In this document: one piece after another, positions 25,848-35,390 of the stretch
Layout of the letters: the number at the start of each line of letters is the position of its first letter
Numbering within the stretch: the stretch's first letter is position 1
Source of the DNA: an uncultured Kiloniellaceae bacterium
Lineage (GTDB): Bacteria; Pseudomonadota; Alphaproteobacteria; Kiloniellales; Kiloniellaceae
NCBI GenBank assembly: GCA_947500035.1
Contig: CANMQP010000011.1
Location: 124,001 to 188,000, forward strand
Direction of reading: 5' to 3'
Length of the DNA stretch: 64,000 nucleotides
Notes under the pieces: generated by a model
Told to the model about the DNA's origin: nothing
Seen by the model: only the letters and a program-made list of their open reading frames with translations
Database searches by the model: none
Made by a program: the position numbers and the translations under genes

Positions 25848-27381
25848 AGACGCTCGCTGCCAAGAGCAGACCCAGCGCAAGCGACAGTCCGCCCAGGATC
25901 AGACTGAGTTTCTGGGTTCGCGCCCGCCCCTGCAGCGCTTCGAAGGTTTTCGGGTGCAGGCCCAGGCCGCCGTTCGCGACATCGTGGGCGACCTTCTCCA
26001 GGTTCGAGATCAGTTGCGGCAGCCGTTCCGCCGACTGCAGAAGCTGCAGGGCGCCGTCACGTACGCGCGCTTCCGGACCCCGGTGCTCGCGCATCCAGGC
26101 CTCGATCAAGGGCTGGGCGAGTACCCAGATGTTCAGCTCCGGATCCAGGCGGCGGCTGACGCCCTCGGCCATCAGCATGTTTTTTTGCAGTAGGAGAAGC
26201 TGCGGCTGGACCGGCATGTCGAAGGATTCCGTGAGCTGCAGCAGCTGCGCCAGGAGGCGCGCGAAGGAGATCTGCTGCAGGGGTTTCCCGGCGATGGGTT
26301 CGCAGACCGAGCGCAGGGCCTGGGCATAGGTGTCCAGCGACTTGCCGGCCGGAAGGTACCCGGCCTCGACCTGGACTTCGGCGAGGCGGTGGTAGTCACG
26401 GGCGATGGTCGCCATCAGCATGTCGGCCAGGGAGCAGCGGGTCCGGTAATCGAGCCGGCCCATGATGCCGAAATCCACCGCGAAGATATTGCCGTCCGTA
26501 TCAACGCCCATGTTGCCCGGATGCTGGTCGCCGTGAAAAAGACCGTCCCGGAAGACCTGATTGAAGAAGATTGCCGCCGCTTTGTAGAGCACCTCTTCGA
26601 GATCATGACCCGCCGCGATCAGGGCGTCGCGGTCATCCATGGGAATACCGCCGACCCGCTCCATGGTGAGGACCCGGCGCGACGTGCGTTGCCAGTCGAT
26701 GGCGGGAACGCGGTAGGTAAAATCGTCCTCGAAGTTTTCGCTGAGTTCCGCCGCGCCGGCAGCCTCCATACGCAGGTCCATCTCCAGGCGCACGGTCTCT
26801 TCGAAGGTGCCGACCACCTCGACCGGCTTGAGACGGCGGAGCGAAGGCTGCGTGCTCTCGACCAGTTCGGCAAGACCGTAGAAGAGCGCGAGGTCCTGTT
26901 CGAAAGCCTGCTCGATGCCCGGCCGCAGAATCTTGACCGCCGCTTCCTGTCCGTCGGCGGTGACCGCCATATGCACCTGGGCGATCGACGCGGCCGAGAT
27001 GGGTTTGTCGTCGAAGCTCTCGAACAGCTCATCGACCGGCTGTTCCAGTTCACGCTCGATGGTCGCGCGCGCTTCAGCGGTCGGAAAAGGCGGCAGGTTG
27101 TCCTGCAGCTGCGCCAGATCGCCCGCGACTTCCTCGCCCAGAAGATCGGCCCGGGTCGAGAGAAACTGTCCCAGTTTAATGAAGCTCGGTCCCAGCTCGG
27201 TCAGTGCGCGCGCCAGTTTCTGCCCCGGCCGTCCTTCGGCTTTGCGCGCCGAGACCAGCCGCGCGATCCAGACCGCGCTGCGGGCGACCTTGACCGCTTC
27301 GAGCGCGGCCAGTGCATCGTGCCGGGCAAGGGTGCGGGCAATCGTGATCAGGCGGAGGAGGATACGGACCGAGCGGATCAT
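25840..27381 (-). CDS. ubiB: UbiB-family protein kinase-like ATPase (ubiquinone biosynthesis)
   Basis: A 513-residue ABC1/UbiB protein needed for aerobic ubiquinone synthesis, probably extracting lipid precursors from the membrane. It shows the family KxGQ motif (LGPSFIKLGQFLSTRADLLG), the Ala-rich loop SAASIAQVHMA, the invariant Lys of AAVKILRPG, GDQHPGNMG and FAVDFGIMG of the kinase-like core. Two C-terminal hydrophobic helices (LILGGLSLALGLLLAASVWF) anchor it in the membrane. ubiE lies 16 bp upstream on the same strand. Its last 307 bp are duplicated at 23147-23453. Confidence 0.96.
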   Translation of the reverse strand: MIRSVRILLRLITIARTLARHDALAALEAVKVARSAVWIARLVSARKAEGRPGQKLARALTELGPSFIKLGQFLSTRADLLGEEVAGDLAQLQDNLPPFPTAEARATIERELEQPVDELFESFDDKPISAASIAQVHMAVTADGQEAAVKILRPGIEQAFEQDLALFYGLAELVESTQPSLRRLKPVEVVGTFEETVRLEMDLRMEAAGAAELSENFEDDFTYRVPAIDWQRTSRRVLTMERVGGIPMDDRDALIAAGHDLEEVLYKAAAIFFNQVFRDGLFHGDQHPGNMGVDTDGNIFAVDFGIMGRLDYRTRCSLADMLMATIARDYHRLAEVQVEAGYLPAGKSLDTYAQALRSVCEPIAGKPLQQISFARLLAQLLQLTESFDMPVQPQLLLLQKNMLMAEGVSRRLDPELNIWVLAQPLIEAWMREHRGPEARVRDGALQLLQSAERLPQLISNLEKVAHDVANGGLGLHPKTFEALQGRARTQKLSLILGGLSLALGLLLAASVWF

Positions 27382-27397
27382 AAAGTCATGTCTGTTT

Positions 27398-28270
27398 TCA
27401 GATGCGCCAGCCGGAGTGCAGCGCCGCGATGCCGCCGCTCAGGTTGCGGTAGCTGGTCATGGAGAGGCCCGCCGCATTCATCAGCGCGATCAGATCCTCC
27501 TGAGGTGGGAACCTGCGGATGCTCTCAGCCAGATACTGATAGGAGGCGCGGTCTTTCGCCACCGCCTCGCCCATGGCCGGGAGAACCTTGAAGGAGTAAA
27601 GATCGTAAAGCGCCGCGAAGGCGGGGATCACCACCTGGCTGAACTCCAGGCAGAGAAAGCGTCCGCCCGGCTTGAGAACGCGCTTTGCTTCGGCCAGCGC
27701 CGCGGGAATGTCGGTGACGTTGCGAAGACCGAACGCGATGGTATAGGCATCGAAGCTGCGGTCCGGGAAGGGCAGCGCCTCGGCATTGCCGCAGACCCAA
27801 TCCATGCTGTGCAGGATGCCGCGGTCCAGCCCCCGGTCCCGTCCGACCTCGAGCATACCCAGTGTCAGGTCGCAGACCGTGATCGGCGCGCGCTGCTCTT
27901 CCTTCCGGTCGGGCTCGTCTTCATCCGGCAATACGTGCGGTATGTCGTCCGTCGTCTGCGAGAGGCGCTCGTCGATGCGGAAGGCGATGTCGCCGGTCCC
28001 GCCCGCCACGTCCAGGAAGGTCTGACCGGGCCGGGGATCCAGCCAATCGATCATGGAGGCTTTCCAGAGCCGGTGGATCCCGCCCGACATGAGATCGTTC
28101 ATCAGGTCGTAGTTGGAGGCCACGCTCTCGAACACGCCCTGCACGCGCCCGCGCTTTTCGTCAAGCGGCACATCCTGGTAGCCGAAATGAGTCGTGGCCC
28201 CGGAAGTGCCCGCACCGACGTTGGAAGAGCTGCTCGCCGAGCCGCTGGATGAAGAAGATTTTGCTGACAT
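27398..28270 (-). CDS. ubiE: Demethylmenaquinone/2-methoxy-6-polyprenylbenzoquinol methyltransferase
   Basis: SAM-dependent C-methyltransferase of ubiquinone/menaquinone synthesis, 290 residues. Typical blocks are [28 protein letters not shown], the SAM loop [13 protein letters not shown] and the [17 protein letters not shown] motif, ending [14 protein letters not shown]. Compared with the 250-residue standard it has a Ser-rich N-terminal tail ([17 protein letters not shown]) and an acidic insertion of about 20 residues ([20 protein letters not shown]) after the SAM motif. The start at 28270 is preferred to 28282. It is coupled with ubiB and divergent from mutM. Confidence 0.96.
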   Translation of the reverse strand: MSAKSSSSSGSASSSSNVGAGTSGATTHFGYQDVPLDEKRGRVQGVFESVASNYDLMNDLMSGGIHRLWKASMIDWLDPRPGQTFLDVAGGTGDIAFRIDERLSQTTDDIPHVLPDEDEPDRKEEQRAPITVCDLTLGMLEVGRDRGLDRGILHSMDWVCGNAEALPFPDRSFDAYTIAFGLRNVTDIPAALAEAKRVLKPGGRFLCLEFSQVVIPAFAALYDLYSFKVLPAMGEAVAKDRASYQYLAESIRRFPPQEDLIALMNAAGLSMTSYRNLSGGIAALHSGWRI

Positions 28271-28387
28271 GGCGCGGACCATAGCGCGCGCTTGGCCGCC
28301 GCGCTACTCTGTCGCTTCGCAATCTCGTTTTTGGGTCCTGTCCGAGCCGGTCCGGAACCCGTTTTGAAAGAGGTCAAGTTTTCCTAA

Positions 28388-29251
28388 ATGCCTGAATTGC
28401 CAGAGGTTGAGACGGTCATGCGCGGCCTGCGCGTCCGGCTCGATGGCCGCCGGTTGGTCAAAGTGACGCAGCGGCGCGCCAACCTGCGTTTCCCCTTTCC
28501 CGACGACTTCGCACAGCGACTGACCGGCCGCAGAGTCGAATCCCTGTCGCGCCGGGCGAAGTACATTCTGATGCAGCTCGATGACGGTCAGGTTCTGCTC
28601 TGCCATCTGGGCATGTCGGGGCGGATGATCATCATCGACGCGCAGGATCTCAAAGGTGAAGCCACGCCCTGGGAAAAGCACGACCACGTCATCTTCGAAA
28701 CCGACCGGGGCGATGAAATCCGCTTCAACGATGCCCGCCGCTTCGGCGCCATGGATCTGATCGACGGCGCGCAGCTCGACGAACACAAACTCCTGAAGGG
28801 CATCGGACCGGAACCGCTGGGCAATGCCTTCAACGGTCCCGAACTCGCGCGCCGCCTGGAAGGCAAGCGTTCGCCGATCAAGGCGGCGCTGTTGGATCAG
28901 AAGGTGGTCGCCGGACTGGGCAACATCTATGTCTGCGAGGCGCTTCACATCGCCGGGCTCTCGCCGAAGCGTCAGGCCTATACGGTCCAGGGCCAGCGCG
29001 CCGAGAAGCTTGTTGCCGCGATCCGCGACGTTCTCGGCCGTGCGATCGAGGCCGGAGGATCGAGCCTCAGAGACTACGTGCAGGCGGATGGCGAGCTCGG
29101 GTACTTCCAGCACGACTGGGTGGTCTACGGCCGCGAAGGCGAAAGCTGCAGGCGCTGTGCGAAGGAATCCGGAGGAAAGAGAGAGGTGCCGATCAAACGC
29201 CTGGTTCAGTCGAACCGTTCCACTTTCTATTGTGCCCGCTGTCAGCGGTAG
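28388..29251 (+). CDS. mutM: Formamidopyrimidine-DNA glycosylase
   Basis: A 287-residue base-excision-repair enzyme removing 8-oxoguanine and FaPy. The mature N-terminus PELPEVETV carries the catalytic Pro1 and Glu2. LLVHLG-type block reads [11 protein letters not shown], and the helix-two-turn-helix segment is [20 protein letters not shown]. The C-terminal zinc finger has CRRCAKES and YCARCQR. It is divergent from ubiE across 117 bp and is followed 13 bp later by an exported protein of unknown function. Confidence 0.97.
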   Translation: MPELPEVETVMRGLRVRLDGRRLVKVTQRRANLRFPFPDDFAQRLTGRRVESLSRRAKYILMQLDDGQVLLCHLGMSGRMIIIDAQDLKGEATPWEKHDHVIFETDRGDEIRFNDARRFGAMDLIDGAQLDEHKLLKGIGPEPLGNAFNGPELARRLEGKRSPIKAALLDQKVVAGLGNIYVCEALHIAGLSPKRQAYTVQGQRAEKLVAAIRDVLGRAIEAGGSSLRDYVQADGELGYFQHDWVVYGREGESCRRCAKESGGKREVPIKRLVQSNRSTFYCARCQR

Positions 29252-29264
29252 GGTAGACAGAAGC

Positions 29265-29771
29265 ATGCGAAGTGCGCAGACCTCAGAGACTTCTTCCCCA
29301 TACCGGCAGACTCATCCTGCGGCGGCGGTGCGCGCCGCGCTTTCCGGCTTTGTCCTCTGCTTGATGATCGCGCTGAATGCGCTTGTTTCTTCCGAGCCGG
29401 CGCAAGCCGAAGACTTGCTTGAAGGCTACAAGATCGTCGATAGCAAGATAACCATCAGTTCGGGAGGAGTCGGTGCGTTCGTGACCGGCCTGGAAGATGT
29501 TCCGCTCATGCCCGACCTTCAGGATGTGCCCGAGGCGGCGGTGATTTTCGACAAGCCCGCGGGACGGCTGGTCGAGGCCTATGCGGAGGGAGATGTCGAG
29601 AGCGACGCGGTCCTGAACTTTTACCGCGAAACCCTGCCGCAACTTGGCTGGTCCCTCGAAGCGATACAGGGCGCCACCGGTATTTTCTTCCGCGAGAGCG
29701 AGCGGCTGGAAATTCATGTGCTGGAAGGACAGGACCGGCGCACCGTGCGCTTTGTGCTCTCACCGAAATAG
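29265..29771 (+). CDS. Exported protein of unknown function, lipid/DNA-repair operon neighbour
   Basis: A 168-residue protein with a long signal sequence ([20 protein letters not shown], cleavage after AQA). The small domain after it contains [40 protein letters not shown] and [20 protein letters not shown]. This beta-alpha pattern resembles small periplasmic proteins annotated only as hypothetical next to mutM and the crotonase gene in Rhodospirillales-type genomes. No catalytic motif is evident. It starts 13 bp after mutM and is likely co-transcribed with it. Confidence 0.75.
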   Translation: MRSAQTSETSSPYRQTHPAAAVRAALSGFVLCLMIALNALVSSEPAQAEDLLEGYKIVDSKITISSGGVGAFVTGLEDVPLMPDLQDVPEAAVIFDKPAGRLVEAYAEGDVESDAVLNFYRETLPQLGWSLEAIQGATGIFFRESERLEIHVLEGQDRRTVRFVLSPK

Positions 29772-29854
29772 CCACTAATCACGCCGGTTTGCCGGGGCCG
29801 CTCCGGGGCCCGGGGGTTCACCGGCGAAGACCGAGTTATGGAGACGACAAGACA

Positions 29855-30631
29855 ATGGCCTACGAAAACATCCTGGTGGAAACCCGCGGGAATGTCGGAC
29901 TGATTACGCTGAACCGTCCCAAGGCGATGAACGCGCTTTGTGCCGCGCTGATCGACGAGCTGTCGGACGCGCTCGACGGCTTCGAGAAGGATTCCGAGAT
30001 CCGCTGCATCGTTCTGACCGGATCGGAAAAGGCTTTCGCCGCCGGGGCCGACATCAAGGAGATGAAGTCGAAGGACTTCATGGATGTCTATGGCGAGGAT
30101 TTCATCACCCACGATTGGGAACGTGTCACCTGGACCCGCAAACCGGTCATTGCGGCGGTGGCCGGCTACGCCCTGGGGGGTGGCTGCGAAATGGCGATGA
30201 TGTGTGACTTTATTATCGCGGCGGAGAACGCGAAGTTCGGCCAGCCCGAGATCACCATCGGCACCATTCCGGGCTCCGGCGGGACCCAGCGCCTGACCCG
30301 CTTCGTCGGCAAATCGAAGGCCATGGAGATGTGCCTGACCGGCCGTATGATGGATGCCGCCGAGGCCGAGCGTTCCGGTCTGGTCAGCCGGGTTGTGCCG
30401 GTCGAGGACCTGCTGGAGGACGCGATGAAGACCGCCGGGAAAATTGCCGGTCTTTCCCTGCCCTCGGTCATGATGGCCAAGGAAGCGGTCAACCGCGCTT
30501 ATGAGACGACCCTGACGGAAGGGGTGAAGTTCGAGCGCCGCCTGTTCCATTCCTCCTTCGCCACCCAGGATCAGAAGGAAGGCATGGCCGCCTTTGCCGA
30601 AAAGCGCCCTCCCAACTGGAAGCACCGCTAA
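29855..30631 (+). CDS. Enoyl-CoA hydratase (crotonase), short-chain type
   Basis: A 258-residue enzyme close to short-chain enoyl-CoA hydratase (mitochondrial ECHS1 type), which hydrates trans-2-enoyl-CoA in beta-oxidation. It shows [22 protein letters not shown] (first oxyanion loop), [19 protein letters not shown] with the first catalytic-region Gly pair, and [20 protein letters not shown], in which both catalytic Glu positions are kept. Length and sequence are standard. It is followed by a 219-bp gap with the rpsT promoter. Unlike the crotonase at 2239 it looks like a fully conserved housekeeping copy. Confidence 0.93.
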   Translation: MAYENILVETRGNVGLITLNRPKAMNALCAALIDELSDALDGFEKDSEIRCIVLTGSEKAFAAGADIKEMKSKDFMDVYGEDFITHDWERVTWTRKPVIAAVAGYALGGGCEMAMMCDFIIAAENAKFGQPEITIGTIPGSGGTQRLTRFVGKSKAMEMCLTGRMMDAAEAERSGLVSRVVPVEDLLEDAMKTAGKIAGLSLPSVMMAKEAVNRAYETTLTEGVKFERRLFHSSFATQDQKEGMAAFAEKRPPNWKHR

Positions 30632-30780
30632 CAGATCCGGCAAAGGTCTTAAGACCCGGGCCGACTATAACTATAAGAAAAATAGTGTTATTTTCGAGTT
30701 TGGACCGGTGAATGGCTGGGTTTAAAGCCCAGACGTCCAGGGAACCCGGAAAACCAAAGGAATTTGCCGGGTTTCATCGC

Positions 30781-30809
30781 TTGACGACGCTGTGGGCGGC
30801 GGCTATAAC
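30781..30809 (+). promoter_or_regulatory. Sigma-70-type promoter of rpsT
   Basis: TTGACG (30781-30786), a 17-nt spacer and TATAAC (30804-30809) form a near-consensus promoter 42 bp before the rpsT start. Upstream at 30739-30770 a stem AACCCGG/CCGGGTT may end transcription from the crotonase gene. Confidence 0.75.
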
Positions 30810-30850
30810 CCCGGCCTCATTCAACATGCATAGAATTACAGGTCTTTCCG

Positions 30851-31114
30851 ATGGCCCATCATAAGTCTGCCAAAAAACGGATCCGCCAGACCGCGCGGCG
30901 TACCGAAGTAAATGGCGCCCGAGTCGGTCGTATTCGCACGTTCGTCAAGAACGTGGAAACGGCGATCGCCGGCGGCGACAAAACAGCTGCTGCTGCAGCT
31001 TTCAAGGAAGCGCAGCCGGAACTGCACCGGGGTGCCCAGGCGGGCGTTATGCACGCCAACACCGTCGGCCGTAAGCTCTCGCGCCTGAACGCCCGTATCA
31101 AGGCGATGGCCTAA
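30851..31114 (+). CDS. rpsT: 30S ribosomal protein S20
   Basis: An 87-residue, Lys/Arg/Ala-rich helical protein that binds 16S rRNA. It begins [20 protein letters not shown] and ends [20 protein letters not shown], a full-length S20. It is monocistronic, with a strong promoter at 30781 and an intrinsic terminator at 31169. The rpsT-dnaA neighbourhood is typical of Rhodospirillales-type chromosomes. Confidence 0.98.
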   Translation: MAHHKSAKKRIRQTARRTEVNGARVGRIRTFVKNVETAIAGGDKTAAAAAFKEAQPELHRGAQAGVMHANTVGRKLSRLNARIKAMA

Positions 31115-31168
31115 GTCTTCGAAATGCGGCTGTGGCCTTCCGCCGCGCCTGCTGAAAGACGAAACGAG

Positions 31169-31201
31169 ACCGCGCCCCTTTTTTTGGGGGCGCGGTTTTT
31201 C
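31169..31201 (+). terminator. Intrinsic terminator of rpsT
   Basis: ACCGCGCCCC (31169-31178), a loop of T's and G, then GGGGCGCGGT followed by TTTTTC. A strong GC stem with a U-tract, 54 bp after the rpsT stop. Confidence 0.92.
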
Positions 31202-31260
31202 TTGGCCCCAGTTCTTCCTAGACCTGAGTTTTTCTTGGCCCAGTTCTTCCTGGACCCGGG
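31196..31260. repeat. 32/33-bp tandem repeat after the rpsT terminator
   Basis: Unit 1 (31196-31228) and unit 2 (31229-31260) both read TTTTTCTTGGCCC..AGTTCTTCCT..GACC.G.G, with a partial third copy (TTTTTCGTG) from 31261. The first unit starts in the terminator U-tract. Confidence 0.85.
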
Positions 31261-32122
31261 TTTTTCGTGACCGGGTTTCGTCTCTGGTGCCTCGCTCGAC
31301 GGGCTGAAACCTGATCGCAGGTTTTTCTTTCTGCGTGGATTGATTCGTCAGGGCCGCCGGGTTCCTCGCAGCCGGTGTTACCTTCTCTCGCGGATTTCGC
31401 TCCCGTTGCGTTACGGCCAGGATCTGTTTCTACCGGGAGTCAGGGTGTTTTTCGCTGGATCGGTGAAATAGCCTCCCGGCGTCGTTCTGCCGCAGTTCGG
31501 AAACGGCAAGAGGACGAAAAAACCTGTTCCCGGTCTCAAGTTAAAACGATCCTGCGCTAAGCCGTTGAACTCGCTTTGGATCGTCTTAACTCTTTTGGTT
31601 ATCCCGCGCGCGGATGTGCCGCGGCAGTGTGATTTTTGGGGAACACACTGTGTCTTTCGGGCAAAAAAAATTGGCGTTCTTGATTCGATCTTGTTGCCAG
31701 AAAGCAGCCTCCCGAGTACACTCCTCTCCGTCAGCCGGGTTCTGGCGTGTCAATAAATTCGGCAAAATTATAAGTAATAATGCCCACGGCTCTTCTTTTT
31801 TGAAGAATTGCCAAAGGGAAACGTGACGACAACGGTTCGTGAATACTCGGTGGGTGCAGGGATTATTTCTTTTTGTCCGACGTTGAGGATAACCGGGGCG
31901 GACAAATCGACTAAAAATAAACGAATGTTAGGACGCGGTGCGCGCGTCCGAGGTGTTGTTTGATGTTGGGTATTGGGCTTTGTCGAGCATTTTCTGGTCG
32001 AGTATTTTCTGCGCGTGGTCGCTCCGTCTTCCGTTGTCTCGGAATCGTGCCGACAGTGAGAAATTCGGGTCAATAATCAAAAAACAATGGTCGGCACAAT
32101 AGTGAGTAATTCGGGGGAACGC
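31261..32122. other. Gene-free region upstream of dnaA
   Basis: About 860 bp with no convincing gene. It is moderately AT-rich from 31740 (AATAAATTCGGCAAAATTAT) to 32090, contains an inverted pair CAGTGTG/CACACTG (31625-31631, 31644-31650) and a palindromic GGACGCG..GCGCGTCC near 31931. Only partial DnaA-box resemblances occur (GGTTATCCC at 31598, GATAACCGG at 31887). It must carry the dnaA promoter; whether it is part of the origin is undecided. Confidence 0.55.
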
Positions 32123-33643
32123 ATGGGGCGCGAGCAGGCAACTGCGCGAGTGACGGAACAGTGGGCGCGGGTGCGTGGCCGCTTGCGGACGGAGGTGGGT
32201 GAGGCTGCGTTTCGAAGCTGGCTGAAACCGCTGACTCTGGTAAGCGAGGCACGGAACGTGGTGCGCATGTCGGTGCCGACCCGATTCATGCGTGACTGGG
32301 TTGCCGACAACTATGCTGAGCGGATTCACGCGCTCTGGAGCGACGAGAATGAATCCGTTCGATCGGTCGAGATCGTGGTTCAGCCGCCGAGCCGGCCCAA
32401 CCCGAAGCCGGATGGTAGAAGTGACGAAGGCGATGCGGCCCGAAGCCTCTCCACAGGCAACGGACGCAGCCGAAGCACGTCCGCGGACGCTGCCCAGGAA
32501 GACTGCAAGCTGACCAAATCGGATCGGGGCGGCGCGACCATGAACAAGTCGGCGAAGGATAAGCTTCAAAAGAGCGACTCAGGTCTCTACGTCGAGGCCG
32601 GACGCGCGTCCGACCGCGATATTTCCGCACCGCTTGATCCGCGTTTCACCTTTGATAATTTTGTCGTGGGCAAGCCGAACGAGCTGGCCTATGCCGCGGC
32701 GCGGCGGGTCGCCGAAGCCGGTAATGCCCCTTTCAATCCGCTGTTTCTCTATGGTGGTGTCGGTCTCGGCAAGACCCATCTGATGCACGCCATCGCGTGG
32801 CAGATCAAAACCCAGACCCCCGATCGCCGGATCATCTATCTCTCGGCCGAAAAATTCATGTATCAGTTCGTCAAGGCACTGCGCACCAAGGACACCATGT
32901 CCTTCAAGGAGCAGTTCCGTTCGGTCGATATTCTGATGATTGATGATGTCCAGTTCATCGGCGGACGCGAGGCGACCCAGGAAGAGTTTTTCCATACCTT
33001 CAACGCGCTGGTCGATCAGAACCGCCAGGTGGTGATTTCCGCGGACAAGAGCCCCTCCGACCTGGAAGGGGTTGAGGAGCGCATGCGCTCGCGTCTGGGC
33101 TGGGGGCTTGTGGCCGACATTCACCCGACCACCTACGAGCTGCGTCTTGGTATTTTACAGTCCAAGTCCGAACAGCTCGATGTGGACATCCCGCCGAAGG
33201 TTTTGGAGTTCCTGGCCCACAAAATCACTTCCAACGTCCGCGAGCTGGAGGGTGCCCTGAACCGCATTGTCGCCCACGCGACGCTGGTGGGCCGCTCGGT
33301 GACCCTCGAGACCACCCAGGACGTGCTGCACGACCTGCTGAGGGCCAACGACCGCCGGGTCACCATCGAGGAAATCCAGAAACGGGTGGCTGAGCACTAC
33401 AATGTGCGGATCGCGGATATGCATTCCGCGCGCCGCGCCCGGGCCGTCGCCCGCCCGCGTCAGGTTGCCATGTACCTCTCCAAACACCTGACATCCCGCT
33501 CCCTGCCCGAAATCGGCCGTAAATTCGGTGGGCGGGACCATACGACCGTGATGCACGCCGTGCGGAAGATCGACGAGCTCAAGTCGACGGACTCGAGCTT
33601 TGCAGAGGATGTGGAATTGCTGCGCCGCATGCTCGAGGGCTGA
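32123..33643 (+). CDS. dnaA: Chromosomal replication initiator protein DnaA
   Basis: A 506-residue AAA+ initiator that binds DnaA boxes and opens the origin. Domain I spans residues 1-90 ([12 protein letters not shown]), then a long hydrophilic linker of about 90 residues ([20 protein letters not shown]). The ATPase core begins near [20 protein letters not shown] with Walker [11 protein letters not shown] and Walker [11 protein letters not shown], and domain IV contains [14 protein letters not shown]. The ATG at 32123 follows GGGGGAAC at 5 nt, so I prefer it to 32087. It is followed by its own terminator. Confidence 0.98.
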   Translation: MGREQATARVTEQWARVRGRLRTEVGEAAFRSWLKPLTLVSEARNVVRMSVPTRFMRDWVADNYAERIHALWSDENESVRSVEIVVQPPSRPNPKPDGRSDEGDAARSLSTGNGRSRSTSADAAQEDCKLTKSDRGGATMNKSAKDKLQKSDSGLYVEAGRASDRDISAPLDPRFTFDNFVVGKPNELAYAAARRVAEAGNAPFNPLFLYGGVGLGKTHLMHAIAWQIKTQTPDRRIIYLSAEKFMYQFVKALRTKDTMSFKEQFRSVDILMIDDVQFIGGREATQEEFFHTFNALVDQNRQVVISADKSPSDLEGVEERMRSRLGWGLVADIHPTTYELRLGILQSKSEQLDVDIPPKVLEFLAHKITSNVRELEGALNRIVAHATLVGRSVTLETTQDVLHDLLRANDRRVTIEEIQKRVAEHYNVRIADMHSARRARAVARPRQVAMYLSKHLTSRSLPEIGRKFGGRDHTTVMHAVRKIDELKSTDSSFAEDVELLRRMLEG

Positions 33644-33779
33644 CAATAAAGTTTTGATTATCAATGCCTTGAAGCGGTCTCCATCGTGTTTGGCGATGAC
33701 GGCCGCTTGATCTCGTCCCAGGGTCTCTCTTTACGCCCGGACTCCGCCCTTCGCGGCAGGCTTGAAAAGCCGTTCGTGA

Positions 33780-33812
33780 AGCGCTGATTTTTGTGCAAAA
33801 TCAGCGCTTTTT
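33780..33812 (+). terminator. Intrinsic terminator between dnaA and dnaN
   Basis: AGCGCTGATTTT (33780-33791), a 5-nt loop TGTGC, AAAATCAGCGCT (33797-33808), then TTTTT. It separates dnaA from dnaN, which therefore needs its own promoter in 33813-34004. TATACT at about 33851 could be its -10, with only a weak -35. The remainder of this 361-bp gap shows no gene. Confidence 0.88.
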
Positions 33813-34004
33813 GCTGCTCTAGACATTTACCTTGCACCACTGTGCAGTTTATACTGCGCCCCCGAGTCGCTGCGGGCTTTCGGCAAGAGTCTGCAAAGGG
33901 CGCGGGGTAGGTATAGCTGCTTCCGGACGGCCCTGTTTTTCGGGCCTGTCGCCGGGGGCGAATCAGACAGACAACTCTCGCCGGGAAAGACGTTTCGTAA
34001 CAAT

Positions 34005-35123
34005 ATGAAGCTGACAATCGAACGCGCCGCGCTGCTGAAGTCGCTGGCCCATGTACAGAGCGTTGTTGAACGCCGTAACACCATCCCCATCCTGTCAAAC
34101 GTTCTATTGGAAGCCAGTGAAGGCAAGCTCTCCTTGACCGCCACCGATATGGACCTGACCATTGTGGATGAGGTCGAGGCCGCGGTCGGCGAGCCTGGCG
34201 CGACGACCGCGCCGGCCCATACTTTCTACGACATTGTCCGTAAGCTGCCGGACGGGGCGCAGGTCGAGGTCATCGCCGGTGGCGATGCGTCGCAGATGAC
34301 CCTGAAGGCGGGCCGCTCGACCTTCACGCTGGCGACCCTGCCCAAGGAGGATTTCCCGGCCGGTGGCGACGCCGAGCTGCCTCAGGCCTTTGCCCTGCAT
34401 GCCGGCGAATTGCGGAACCTGGTTGACCGGACCCGCTTTGCCATCTCCACGGAAGAGACCCGCTATTATCTCAATGGCATCTATGTGCATGCCACCGAGT
34501 CCGATGGCGTGCCGGTGCTGCGCGCGGTCGCGACCGACGGTCACCGTTTGGCCCGTTTCGAAATGCCAGTGCCGGACGGTGCTGCGAACATGCCCGGTGT
34601 CATCGTGCCGCGAAAGACGGTCGGTGAGCTTCGGAAGCTGATCGAGGAGCGGGATGAAGCCATCGAGATCGCTCTCTCCGATACCAAGATCCGCTTTGCC
34701 TTCGGTCCGACGGTTCTGACCTCGAAATTGATCGACGGCACCTTCCCCGACTACGAGCGGGTGATCCCTGCGAACAACGACAAGATGCTTGAGGTCGACT
34801 GCAAGGCGTTCGCGCAGGCGGTCGATCGCGTTTCGACGATTTCCTCGGAGAAATCGCGCGCCGTGAAGATGGCGCTGAATTCCAGCAGCATGACCCTCTC
34901 GGCGACGAGCCCGGAAAACGGCAGTGCCGTCGAGGAAATTGAGGTCGACTATGGCGGCGAGGCCATCGAGATCGGGTTTAACTCCCGCTATCTTCTGGAT
35001 ATTGCCATGCAGATCGAAGGCGACAGTGCCGTCTTCGCCATGGCCGATGCCGCATCGCCGACGATCGTGCAGGACGTCAAGGACGCAAGCGCCCTTTATG
35101 TTCTCATGCCGATGCGTGTCTGA
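34005..35123 (+). CDS. dnaN: DNA polymerase III sliding clamp (beta subunit)
   Basis: A 372-residue clamp of three repeated domains that rings DNA and tethers polymerase III. It starts MKLTIERAALLKSLAHVQSV, has RNTIPILSNVLLEA in domain 1, YYLNGIYVHA in the second domain and ends DASALYVLMPMRV, the standard C-terminus. Length and order are canonical. It lies 361 bp after dnaA and 267 bp before recF. Confidence 0.98.
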   Translation: MKLTIERAALLKSLAHVQSVVERRNTIPILSNVLLEASEGKLSLTATDMDLTIVDEVEAAVGEPGATTAPAHTFYDIVRKLPDGAQVEVIAGGDASQMTLKAGRSTFTLATLPKEDFPAGGDAELPQAFALHAGELRNLVDRTRFAISTEETRYYLNGIYVHATESDGVPVLRAVATDGHRLARFEMPVPDGAANMPGVIVPRKTVGELRKLIEERDEAIEIALSDTKIRFAFGPTVLTSKLIDGTFPDYERVIPANNDKMLEVDCKAFAQAVDRVSTISSEKSRAVKMALNSSSMTLSATSPENGSAVEEIEVDYGGEAIEIGFNSRYLLDIAMQIEGDSAVFAMADAASPTIVQDVKDASALYVLMPMRV

Positions 35124-35390
35124 TCATCGGACCGTTGTTCCGGATCGGGATCTGCCTGATTGCAGGTGGACGGATCCGGGGCGAGCTTCATGTCAGCCAA
35201 CGCCTGTGCTGCTGGCCGCATGACGATCGTCAATCAGAAGGATCATATGGCCCCTGACCTGGCCTCTCACTTGGCCCCCGATTTGGCTCAGACAGTCTCA
35301 CGAGATCCGGCTCCGGCTGAAGACGCCGTCGGTCTTGCGTGGGACGCCTCAGCGGCGAGTCCCGCCGGTCAACAGACCCGGGGGCGCGCC

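Noticed and set aside
26389-28252. Two long plus-strand frames across ubiB and ubiE
   Set aside because: They are antisense shadows; Arg/His/Gly-rich text without domains.
33813-34004. dnaN promoter with TATACT near 33851
   Set aside because: The -10 is fair but the matching -35 (TTACCT-like) is weak, so it is mentioned only in passing.
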